From: Clostridia bacterium
Lineage (GTDB): Bacteria > Bacillota > Clostridia > Oscillospirales > Acutalibacteraceae
Assembly: GCA_017416285.1 (NCBI GenBank)
Contig: JAFQCU010000005.1
Location: 1-45,800, forward strand
Direction: 5' to 3'
DNA: 45,800 nt
Shown: piece by piece, positions 16,479 through 23,409 of the stretch
How the letters are laid out: every line of letters starts with the position of its first letter
Numbering within the stretch: position 1 is the first letter of the stretch
The notes under the pieces: generated by a model
What the model saw: the letters and a program-made list of their open reading frames with translations, nothing else
What the model was told of the DNA's origin: nothing
Databases searched by the model: none
Translations under genes and position numbers: made by a program

Positions 16479-17317
16479 TGTTCAACCTCTTTCCTGCGGG
16501 TTAGTATAAGCTGTGTTAAGGCTATGGCGGCAACAATTAAAAAGAAAATAACCGCCTTGGCTTGACCAACACCCTCGTATCCCACCCTGCCGTAAAAGGT
16601 TTCGTAAATATCAAGCGCAAGCATTTTTGTTCGCCCGCTTGGTGCACCTGCCGTTAAAGCGAGATTTTGGTCAAACATTTTAAAGGAATTTGTTATGGTT
16701 AAAAACAAGCAAATTGTAATTGATGGCATAACTGACGGAATAGTTATTCTGAAAAGTGTAGTAAAAACACCGGCACCATCAACCTTTGCAGCCTCTAAAA
16801 TGTCGGTGGGTACACTTGTCAGCCCTGCGATATAAATTATCATAATGTAGCCAATCATTTGCCAGTTCATAAGCACTATAAGTCCCCAAAAGCCAAAGCG
16901 TTCATCACTTGTAATTGCATAACCAAAGGGCTGAAGCACACCGTTTATTATAAGCTGCCAAATATAACCCAACACAATACCGCCAATTAGGTTTGGCATA
17001 AAAAATACCGTTCTGAAAAGATTGGTTCCAATTATTTTACGGGTAAGCAGCAGTGCTAAAATAAAGGCGAAAACGTTAATTGTTATAATTGATACAAGTG
17101 CAAAACCAATAGTAAACCATAACGCATTTAAAAAATCGCTGTTATCGGTAAAGGCACTTATATAATTTTTAATGCCAACAAAGGTGGCATTTTCAACCGT
17201 TGTAAATTCTGTAAACGAAAGGTAAAGCCCCATTATAAAGGGTATTACAAAGGCTATTGAAAACGCAATAAGGGTGGGAAGTACAAAAATGGGGAAATAA
17301 CGTTTTAAGGGTTTCAT
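16475..17317 (-). CDS. Carbohydrate ABC transporter permease (MalF/UgpA type)
   Basis: 280 residues with six membrane helices, opening 'FPIFVLPTLIAFSIAFVIPFIMGLYLSF' as in sugar-type permeases. The EAA loop is 'EAAKVDGAGVFTTLFRITIPSVMPS'. It directly abuts the binding-protein gene and overlaps the second permease, so a 1:1 heterodimeric channel is expected. Confidence 0.93.
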   Translation of the reverse strand: MKPLKRYFPIFVLPTLIAFSIAFVIPFIMGLYLSFTEFTTVENATFVGIKNYISAFTDNSDFLNALWFTIGFALVSIITINVFAFILALLLTRKIIGTNLFRTVFFMPNLIGGIVLGYIWQLIINGVLQPFGYAITSDERFGFWGLIVLMNWQMIGYIMIIYIAGLTSVPTDILEAAKVDGAGVFTTLFRITIPSVMPSITICLFLTITNSFKMFDQNLALTAGAPSGRTKMLALDIYETFYGRVGYEGVGQAKAVIFFLIVAAIALTQLILTRRKEVEQ

Positions 17318-18661
17318 TTAATCACGTTCACTTTTCCAAGCTTTTACAATGTCATCTTTAACCTTATCCCATTCTTTTTTGCCTTGTGCATAATCAAGCA
17401 AGGCATCACCGGTGGCCTTTTTAAATGCTTCGCCGGGGAATGCATTAAATACCCAAGGAATGATTTTAAGGTTTTCGTCCTTCATATAACGTGTGATTTC
17501 ACGTGCTAATGGGTCGGAGGGTGTTTCGTTTTCAGAAAAAGTGTTAAAAGGTGTTATAAAACCAAGCTTTTCTGTAACGTACTTTTTGCCGATATCACTA
17601 CTGAAAAGCCATTCTAAAAATGCGAGAGAAGCCTTTTGCTGTTCGGCGGTAGCGTTTTTGTTTATAGCAAGATAATTTTCGGTACCAACGCAAACGCCTT
17701 GGGATTCTTCACCGTCAATATCGGTATAAATGGGAAGCATTTTAATGTCCTCAGCGGTTACGGTATTGCCCTTAACGCCGGAAATTTGTGACCAGCTCCA
17801 GTTGCCGTTTTGCACCATTGCAACTTTGCCCAATGCAAATTCTGCCATTGAATCAGCAACCGACTTTGAGCCCAAAAGATTTTTGGGTGTGATAGAATTG
17901 TTTAAATATAAATCGAAAATTTTTCTATAATTTTCGCTGTATTTTAAGGTAATTTCATCGGCATCTAAAAGTGCAAGCGTAGGGTCGCCCTCTTTGTGCT
18001 TTTGACTGATTTCATAATAAATCGGAACGTTCAAAAGGTGGGTTTGCCAACGCCAGTCTTCGCCGGCAGATAACGAGGTGGATGCAAAAACGCCCTCAAT
18101 AGCAAGTGCTTTTTTATGAGCCGTCATATCTTCAACTACTGCCTTAAGGTCTCTGAAATTTTTAATTTCGGACATATCGGTAAAGCTTGTTTTTTTATCA
18201 GGCAGTGCAAAATATCGTTTCATAATAGCGTTGTTGTAAATAATACCGTAGCCCTCAACAACATAGGGTATGGCATAAACTCCGCCGTCATCATGAATAG
18301 CAAGTGATTTATCTGTTAAATAGCTGTAAAGCTTGCTATCTTTAATGTTTAGGCAGTAATCATCCCAGTTGTCATAACCGATAGGTCCGTTAACCTGAAA
18401 AATTGTGGGTGGGTTAGATTTTGCAATTTCGGATTTTAAGGTTTGCTCATAGGTGTTAGCGGCGGCGGTAACCACCTTGACTTTTACGCCGGTTTCAGCC
18501 TCGTACTTATCGGCAAGTTCTTCATAAACTGCTGCCGATTCCGGTTTAAAGTTTAAAAAATAAACCAAGGCGGCATTTTTTTTGCTTGTGCAACCCGCAA
18601 GGGAAAAACAAGAAAAAATTAAAGCGGCCGCAAGTAAAAATGCGGTGAATTTTGTTTTCAT
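17318..18661 (-). CDS. Extracellular sugar-binding lipoprotein of an ABC importer
   Basis: 447 residues, solute-binding family 1. The signal peptide ends in the lipobox 'SLAGC' with lipidated Cys24, so it is anchored to the outer face of the membrane. 'ADKYEAETGVKVKVVTA' and 'WLFSSDIGKKYVTEKLGFITPF' are typical of the fold. The ribosome binding site is GGAGGATT. The ligand is not readable; carbohydrate is likely from the partner permeases. No ATPase gene follows, so a shared MsmK-type ATPase must be encoded elsewhere. Confidence 0.92.
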   Translation of the reverse strand: MKTKFTAFLLAAALIFSCFSLAGCTSKKNAALVYFLNFKPESAAVYEELADKYEAETGVKVKVVTAAANTYEQTLKSEIAKSNPPTIFQVNGPIGYDNWDDYCLNIKDSKLYSYLTDKSLAIHDDGGVYAIPYVVEGYGIIYNNAIMKRYFALPDKKTSFTDMSEIKNFRDLKAVVEDMTAHKKALAIEGVFASTSLSAGEDWRWQTHLLNVPIYYEISQKHKEGDPTLALLDADEITLKYSENYRKIFDLYLNNSITPKNLLGSKSVADSMAEFALGKVAMVQNGNWSWSQISGVKGNTVTAEDIKMLPIYTDIDGEESQGVCVGTENYLAINKNATAEQQKASLAFLEWLFSSDIGKKYVTEKLGFITPFNTFSENETPSDPLAREITRYMKDENLKIIPWVFNAFPGEAFKKATGDALLDYAQGKKEWDKVKDDIVKAWKSERD

Positions 18662-18758
18662 TTTTTAATCCTCCAAAAAATAAAGTTCTTTTTATACTTT
18701 GCCTCAAAAAGCCAAAATTATGAAAAATAAAAAATATTTTAAAAGTTTGAAAAATTTC

Positions 18759-18787
18759 TTGACAACGGGCTGTAATTATGGTATATT
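18759..18787 (+). promoter_or_regulatory. tRNA promoter
   Basis: TTGACA (18759-18764) and TATATT (18782-18787), 17 bp apart, lie 18 bp before tRNA-Thr. Confidence 0.8.
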
Positions 18788-18805
18788 ATTTAGGCGCTTG
18801 AAAAT

Positions 18806-18881
18806 GCTGGTGTAGCTCAGTTGGTAGAGCAGCTGATTTGTAATCAGCAGGTCGGGGGTTCGAGTCCGTCCACCAGCTCCA
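18806..18881 (+). tRNA. tRNA-Thr (TGT)
   Basis: 76 nt cloverleaf. The acceptor arm is GCTGGTG/CACCAGC, the D-arm includes GTAGCTCAGTTGGTAGAGC, the anticodon stem is GCTGA/TCAGC around loop TTTGTAA (anticodon TGT), the T-arm is GGGGTTCGAGTCCG, and CCA is encoded at 18879-18881. Its last bases are duplicated downstream. Confidence 0.96.
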
Positions 18882-19045
18882 GCGTTTATGAGTCTTTAAT
18901 CGGACTCGAAGCCTGAGAGGGTGAGTGGCGTTAAGAAAACATCACGGTGTGATGTTTTTAGTCACGAAGTGCGAAGCGGCTGTGCCGCAAGCACGGCAGA
19001 CTTTTGAAAAAAGGCTGCGTCCGTCCACCAGCTCCAGCGTTTATG
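18864..19045 (+). repeat. Cassette bounded by a 27-bp duplication of the tRNA-Thr 3' end
   Basis: Bases 18864-18890 (end of tRNA-Thr including CCA, plus the next bases) recur exactly at 19019-19045. The spacing is 155 bp. The spacer has a terminator hairpin, a 10-nt inverse copy of the tRNA T-arm (CGGACTCGAA at 18901-18910) and no coding capacity. This looks like the attL/attR-like trace of an element that uses the tRNA end, or a local duplication that then diverged. Confidence 0.8.
18936..18960 (+). terminator. Hairpin terminator downstream of tRNA-Thr
   Basis: AAAACATCAC / GTGATGTTTTT with a 3-nt loop. It lies inside the duplicated cassette and would separate tRNA-Thr from tRNA-Tyr. Confidence 0.7.
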
Positions 19046-19067
19046 GAGTTCAAGCAAAATTTAATAT

Positions 19068-19152
19068 GGGAGTGTTCCCGAGTGGCCAAAGGGGGCAGAC
19101 TGTAAATCTGTTGTCTTCGACTTCGGTGGTTCGAATCCACCCGCTCCCACCA
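19068..19152 (+). tRNA. tRNA-Tyr (GTA)
   Basis: 85 nt class II tRNA with a long variable arm. The acceptor is GGGAGTG/CGCTCCC, the anticodon stem CAGA/TCTG is around loop CTGTAAA (anticodon GTA), the T-arm is GGTGGTTCGAATCCACC, and CCA is encoded at 19150-19152. Confidence 0.96.
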
Positions 19153-19329
19153 AAAATCCTCGTAACGTATGTTACGGGGATTTTTACTTTTTCACTATTA
19201 CCTCTTCACTCTTCACTTTTCTCTTAAATACAAGGATTTTTGGGAAGTAAGAAGTAATAGTGAATAGTGAAGAAGTCCACTCTGACGAAGTCGGAATATC
19301 ACTAAATTTAGGTCAAGATGGATTCGAAC
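19150..19329 (+). repeat. Structured dispersed repeat, copy B1
   Basis: Starts on the CCA of tRNA-Tyr. Its first 77 bp (19150-19226) and a 43-bp block (19234-19276) are identical to copy B2 at 25274. It contains a terminator-like hairpin (AAAAATCCTCGTAAC/GTTACGGGGATTTTT, 19152-19185), a long-range pairing between CCAAAAATCC and GGATTTTTGG, inverted TTCACTATTAC-type iterations, and ends in GTCAAGATGGATTCGAAC (19312-19329), an 18-mer also shared with B2. Noncoding. Confidence 0.85.
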
Positions 19330-19348
19330 GACCGAAATACGATATATC

Positions 19349-19377
19349 TTGTTTTATTTATAATTCTATGCTATAAT
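19349..19377 (+). promoter_or_regulatory. Promoter of lipoprotein gene
   Basis: TTGTTT (19349-19354) and TATAAT (19372-19377), 17 bp apart. Confidence 0.65.
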
Positions 19378-19397
19378 GAAAAAAAGGTTGTGTTTTT

Positions 19398-19808
19398 ATG
19401 AAAAAAGTTGCGAGCATATTTTTAATCCTTATGTTTGTTTTTTCATTGTCTGCTTGTTCTGGCGGAGTTTCAGGTGACGAAGCAAAATCTCATATAAACG
19501 GTTTTTTAGAAAAAATAGAGTCTGAAGATTACGAGGCGGCAGAAAAATTTTTACATCCTGAACGCCCTGCAGACCTCCAAGAGTTTTTTGAAGCGTTGGA
19601 AAACGAAAAAAATGTTGACTTTTCAAGCATAAATATTGAAAAATATACTGAATTTAAATCATCATTGTATGATAGCTCGGTTGGTGGTTCTACATACAGT
19701 TTGACAATAAAAATTGCGGCTTCCGATAAAATTATTCAAATGGAAATTGAAACTGTAAAAAATGATAACGGATACGGAATATACAATTTAGATATTGACA
19801 TTGATTAA
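19398..19808 (+). CDS. Small lipoprotein of unknown function
   Basis: 136 residues. A signal peptide with lipobox 'SLSAC' puts the lipidated Cys at position 20, so the mature protein of about 117 residues sits on the outer face of the membrane. The mature part is acidic, with 'INGFLEKIESEDYEAAEKFLHPE', a helix pattern like the NTF2-like DUF4878-type lipoproteins. No catalytic residues stand out. It has its own promoter and terminator. It lies just before the two-component system, but nothing shows that they act together. Confidence 0.75.
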   Translation: MKKVASIFLILMFVFSLSACSGGVSGDEAKSHINGFLEKIESEDYEAAEKFLHPERPADLQEFFEALENEKNVDFSSINIEKYTEFKSSLYDSSVGGSTYSLTIKIAASDKIIQMEIETVKNDNGYGIYNLDIDID

Positions 19809-19834
19809 TGGCATCATAATAGTTCGTAACAGCC
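19809..19834 (+). repeat. 26-bp dispersed repeat, copy C1
   Basis: Begins TGGCATCATAATAGTTCGTA and ends ACAGCC. Identical at 25250-25275; a diverged copy is at 27358-27385. It contains the near-palindrome GTTCGTAAC and sits just after a stop codon each time or in the spacer that follows. Confidence 0.8.
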
Positions 19835-19835
19835 C

Positions 19836-19869
19836 AAAAAGACGATTGTTTTTGCAGTCGTCTTTTTTT
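19836..19869 (+). terminator. Terminator after the small lipoprotein gene
   Basis: AAAAAGACGA / TCGTCTTTTT with further ATTG/CAGT pairing, then TTTTT. Confidence 0.88.
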
Positions 19870-19911
19870 ATTCCCTTTAATATAGATAAAATCGTTAAAC
19901 AAATATATTTT

Positions 19912-19943
19912 TTCAATAATTTTTCAATCTTTTGTGGTATAAT
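19912..19943 (+). promoter_or_regulatory. Two-component promoter with tandem response-regulator box
   Basis: TTCAATA (19912-19918) and TTCAATC (19923-19929) start 11 bp apart, and TATAAT follows at 19938-19943. There is no good -35 box: the repeats occupy that region. OmpR-type regulators bind such direct repeats one helical turn apart. The same layout precedes the VTC gene at 21904. Confidence 0.6.
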
Positions 19944-19964
19944 GGTTTGATGGGGAGGTGTCTT

Positions 19965-20648
19965 ATGAGAATTTTGCTCATTGAAGATGAAAAAAGAATG
20001 GCGCAGGCACTTTGCGAAATACTTCGTCTTGAAAAATATGAGGTAGACCATTATTCAAACGGACTTGATGGATTATTTGCAATAGAAAGCAATATTTATG
20101 ATATTGCAATTCTTGACGTTATGCTTCCCGGAATGAACGGGTATGAAATCGTAAGGAAAGCACGCAGTAAAGGCATTGCAACACCAATTTTAATGCTTAC
20201 TGCAAAGGCAGAGCTGGATGATAAGGTTACCGGTCTTGACAGTGGAGCAGATGATTATTTAACAAAACCTTTTATGACCAAAGAACTCCTTGCCCGACTT
20301 CGTGCACTTGGCAGAAGAACACTCGGCATGACGGAGGGCATTCTCTCTTTTGCTGATATTACTCTTGATACAAGCACTCTCACATTATCTTGCACTACCA
20401 ATGGTCAGAGTGTTCGACTCAGCGAAAAGGAATATCGTATTCTTGAATATTTAATTGCAAATAGCGGTCAGATTCTTACTCGTGAACAGTTAGCGGTTAA
20501 AATTTGGGGATTTGAAAGCGATACCGAATATAACAACGTTGAAGTGTATATGTCTTTTACTCGGAAAAAGCTGGCTTTTGTGGAAGCCAAAACTGAAATA
20601 AAGGCGGTTAGGGGCATTGGATACGAATTGAGGTGTAGCGATGTTTAA
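19965..20648 (+). CDS. OmpR/PhoB-family response regulator
   Basis: 227 residues. The receiver domain (1-115) has the acidic pocket Glu7-Asp8, phospho-acceptor Asp51 ('IAILDVMLPG'), Thr79 and the Lys in 'YLTKPF'. The winged-helix domain (about 130-225) has 'LSEKEYRILEYLIANSGQILTREQLAVKIWG'. The start is ATG 19965 after GGGGAGGTG; upstream in-frame starts lie in the promoter. It overlaps the kinase gene by 8 bp. It probably regulates its own promoter and that of the VTC cluster. Confidence 0.95.
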   Translation: MRILLIEDEKRMAQALCEILRLEKYEVDHYSNGLDGLFAIESNIYDIAILDVMLPGMNGYEIVRKARSKGIATPILMLTAKAELDDKVTGLDSGADDYLTKPFMTKELLARLRALGRRTLGMTEGILSFADITLDTSTLTLSCTTNGQSVRLSEKEYRILEYLIANSGQILTREQLAVKIWGFESDTEYNNVEVYMSFTRKKLAFVEAKTEIKAVRGIGYELRCSDV

Positions 20649-21888
20649 AAAATCAAGAAGAAAAATCGTTGCTTCAATTATGTCTATTCTCGTACTTTTA
20701 TGGGTAAGCACGCTTGGCGTAATTTATGCATCAAGTTATTTTGAAATGACAAAACAAAATGAGCAGATGTTAGAGGCACATGCCGAAATGTACGTTTTGC
20801 CGCAATCAATGGGCGAGCTTCAGCCGGAAAGACCTATGCCGGGCGGAAATCCTGCCTTTAAACCCGATTTTGATCCCGAATCGCCTAAATTTAAGCTATC
20901 TACCTTTTATACAGTGGCGGTTTCTGATGATGGAGCTATTTTAGAAATCAAAAACGGTGAGCCTACGGTTTATACAGATGATGCCCTTGGTAAAATGGCA
21001 AAAAATATTATTAAGGATGGCAAAAACACAGGGACATACAGCAATTTGGTTTTTCGCAAGGTGGATAAGGGCGGTTATACACTGGTTGCGTTTATGGATA
21101 ATACCGTTATTAACGAGGGTGCCATAACTCTGTTCAGATATACCCTTATTTTTGGTGCTGTGGCTTTGGTTATATTCTTTTTCCTTGCGGTATTTCTTGC
21201 AAGAAAAATTGTTAATCCTCTTGAAGAAAGCTATCAAAAGCAAAGGCAGTTCATTTCTGATGCGGGTCACGAGCTTAAGACACCGGTATCGGTAGTAAGC
21301 ACCAATGCAGAACTGCTTTCCCGTGAGATTGGCGATAATAAATGGCTTCAAAATATTCAGTATGAAAATGAACGTATGGGAATATTAGTGGGACAGCTTT
21401 TACAGCTTGCCAGAACCGAAACCGTAAAACCACAGATGGAACAACTTGATTTTAGCCGACTTGTTGCGGGTGAAGCGCTTCCGTTTGAGGGTGTTGCCTT
21501 TGAAAAGGGTTTGCTGTTAAATAGTAATATTGCAAGCAATATCAAGGTGGAGGGTAATGCTACACAGCTTAAACAAATTGTTTCGATACTGCTTGATAAT
21601 GCTATTCGCCATAGCACACAAAAAGGCGAGGTTACTTTGTCATTAATTAAAGAACACGGTTATGCAAGGCTTTCGGTGATTAACAAGGGTGATGAAATAT
21701 CTGAAGAACAACGTGAACATATATTTGAACGTTTTTACCGTGTGGATACTGCCCGTAATAGTGAGGATAATCATTACGGTCTTGGGCTTGCCATTGCAAA
21801 AGCGATTACAGATTCCCATAAAGGTAATATTCAGGTGCTATGTTATGATGGATTTGTGGAATTCAGAGCACAAATTCCCGTACTTTAA
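20641..21888 (+). CDS. Sensor histidine kinase, partner of the adjacent regulator
   Basis: 415 residues. One membrane helix lies at about 10-32 and another at about 160-184, with an extracellular sensor region of roughly 125 residues between them. That region is rich in Pro/Glu near residues 55-80 ('ERPMPGGNPAFKPDFDPE'). The linker to the HisKA domain is very short, so a full HAMP domain is absent. The phospho-His is His210 ('DAGHELKTPVSVV'). The N-box is 'LKQIVSILLDNAIRHS' and the G-box 'HYGLGLAIAKAI'. The signal is unknown; an extracytoplasmic cue is expected. Confidence 0.94.
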   Translation: MFKKSRRKIVASIMSILVLLWVSTLGVIYASSYFEMTKQNEQMLEAHAEMYVLPQSMGELQPERPMPGGNPAFKPDFDPESPKFKLSTFYTVAVSDDGAILEIKNGEPTVYTDDALGKMAKNIIKDGKNTGTYSNLVFRKVDKGGYTLVAFMDNTVINEGAITLFRYTLIFGAVALVIFFFLAVFLARKIVNPLEESYQKQRQFISDAGHELKTPVSVVSTNAELLSREIGDNKWLQNIQYENERMGILVGQLLQLARTETVKPQMEQLDFSRLVAGEALPFEGVAFEKGLLLNSNIASNIKVEGNATQLKQIVSILLDNAIRHSTQKGEVTLSLIKEHGYARLSVINKGDEISEEQREHIFERFYRVDTARNSEDNHYGLGLAIAKAITDSHKGNIQVLCYDGFVEFRAQIPVL

Positions 21889-21903
21889 ATAAAATTTAAA
21901 ATT

Positions 21904-21936
21904 TTCAATAAAACTTCAATATTCCTCCTGTACAAT
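21904..21936 (+). promoter_or_regulatory. VTC-cluster promoter with tandem response-regulator box
   Basis: Two copies of TTCAATA (21904-21910 and 21915-21921), 11 bp apart, are followed 9 bp later by TACAAT (21931-21936). The layout is the same as at 19912-19943, which suggests control by the regulator encoded just upstream. Confidence 0.6.
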
Positions 21937-21964
21937 GATTTTATCATATGCAGGAGGTTTTTTT

Positions 21965-22708
21965 ATGGCGTTTCAAACCGTATTTAAAAGATATGAGCTT
22001 AAATATATGCTGACGCTTGACCAAAAGGAAAAAATCCTTACAGCAATGGCACCGTATATGAAGCTTGATAAATACGGCCGAACTACTATTCGAAACCTTT
22101 ATTATGATACGGACACTTATCTTTTAATACGCCGTTCTATTGAAAAACCGGTTTATAAAGAAAAGCTGCGAATTCGAAGCTATAGCAAGGCGACTAATGA
22201 CAGCACTGTTTTTGTGGAGCTTAAAAAGAAATATAAGCATGTGGTGTATAAGCGAAGAATTTCTTTGCCGAATAGTCAGGCAATGGATTGGCTTGCGGGT
22301 GAAAACCATCCTGAAAACTACACGCAAATTGCTAACGAAATTGATTATTTTATGAAATTATACGGTACGCTACATCCAACGGTATTTCTTTCCTATGAAC
22401 GTGAAGCATATTATTCTGATGATGGTTCTGATTTTCGGGTAACCTTTGATGATACAATTCTTTGCCGACAGGAAAATCTGTCGCTTACGGCTGACGTATA
22501 TGGGACACCGATTCTTCCCGAAGGCAAAGTGCTGATGGAAATTAAAAGTAGCGGCGGAATCCCGCTGTGGATGACAAAGGTTTTATCCGAAGAAAAGCTA
22601 TATAAAACACCTTTTTCAAAATATGGAACAGCGTATAAAACGCTTATTTTCCCACAAAATCATACAATAAATTCATATAATATGTTGGAGGTAACTAATA
22701 ATGCTTGA
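21965..22708 (+). CDS. VTC-domain (polyphosphate polymerase-like) protein
   Basis: 247 residues, a single VTC/CYTH-type tunnel domain. Basic and acidic residues expected to line the tunnel are seen: Lys8-Arg9...Glu11...Lys13 ('FKRYELKY'), Lys67-Arg69-Arg71 ('KLRIRSY'), Glu85...Lys87 ('FVELKKK'), Lys96-Arg97-Arg98, and a C-terminal acidic-basic pair in 'LMEIKSSGGIPLWM'. Eukaryotic VTC4 makes polyphosphate from ATP with this fold; bacterial relatives are mostly untested. The start is ATG 21965, 7 nt after AGGAGG. It overlaps the DUF4956 gene by 8 bp. Activity is inferred. Confidence 0.88.
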   Translation: MAFQTVFKRYELKYMLTLDQKEKILTAMAPYMKLDKYGRTTIRNLYYDTDTYLLIRRSIEKPVYKEKLRIRSYSKATNDSTVFVELKKKYKHVVYKRRISLPNSQAMDWLAGENHPENYTQIANEIDYFMKLYGTLHPTVFLSYEREAYYSDDGSDFRVTFDDTILCRQENLSLTADVYGTPILPEGKVLMEIKSSGGIPLWMTKVLSEEKLYKTPFSKYGTAYKTLIFPQNHTINSYNMLEVTNNA

Positions 22709-23396
22709 AAAATTATTTAAAGGATTATTTGATACGGATTTAACTAATGTTATCAGCGTGACTGATTTTCTGCTTTGCCTAGGTGTATCTCTTGTAATTG
22801 GTCTTTTAATGGCGTTTGCTTATATGTATCGCACACGCTACACAAAGAGCTTTGTTGTAACGTTAGCTTTGCTTCCGGCAGTAGTTTGTGTGGTTATTAT
22901 GATGGTAAACGGCAACGTTGGAACCGGCGTTGCGGTAGCCGGTGCGTTTAGCCTTGTGCGTTTTCGCAGTGTCCCCGGTACGGCAAAAGAAATTTGCACT
23001 CTGTTTTTGGCAATGGGCGCAGGGCTTATAGCCGGTATGGGATATCTTGGCTTTGCAGTATTATTTGCGGTGGTTATGTGCGTAGTTTTTGTTATCTATA
23101 ATCGTTTGGATTTCGGAACAAAGAAAAATGCAGCGATATTTAAAACCTTTACTATTACTATCCCCGAAGATTTAGATTATTCAGGTGTTTTTGATGATAT
23201 TTTTTCCGACTACACAGCCTCTCACGACCTTGTGCGTGTTAAAAGTACAAATATGGGAAGTATGTTCAAGCTTACATATAATGTAATGCTTCGTGATGCC
23301 GCCCGTGAAAAGGAAATGATTGATAAAATTCGCCAAAGAAACGGAAATCTTGAAATTGCTGTGTCTAAACAAGAAACTGCCGGCACAGAATTGTAA
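22701..23396 (+). CDS. DUF4956 membrane protein
   Basis: 231 residues with four membrane helices in the first 135 residues (about 20-43, 50-70, 97-114 and 116-134). The conserved loop is 'VAVAGAFSLVRFRSVPGTAKEI'. A soluble tail of about 90 residues ('AIFKTFTITIPEDLDYSGVFDDI') resembles a small ferredoxin-like/ACT fold. DUF4956 genes are commonly next to VTC-domain genes in Firmicutes, so a membrane partner or product exporter is plausible. The substrate is unknown. Confidence 0.88.
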   Translation: MLEKLFKGLFDTDLTNVISVTDFLLCLGVSLVIGLLMAFAYMYRTRYTKSFVVTLALLPAVVCVVIMMVNGNVGTGVAVAGAFSLVRFRSVPGTAKEICTLFLAMGAGLIAGMGYLGFAVLFAVVMCVVFVIYNRLDFGTKKNAAIFKTFTITIPEDLDYSGVFDDIFSDYTASHDLVRVKSTNMGSMFKLTYNVMLRDAAREKEMIDKIRQRNGNLEIAVSKQETAGTEL

Positions 23397-23409
23397 TGGG
23401 AGGGCTTAT

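Noticed and set aside
18925-19227. Open frame of 100 codons across the tRNA-Tyr gene
   Set aside because: It overlaps the tRNA and repeat B1, so it is not a protein gene.
21935-21964. Upstream start for the VTC gene
   Set aside because: It would place the AGGAGG site inside the coding region; ATG 21965 has ideal spacing.
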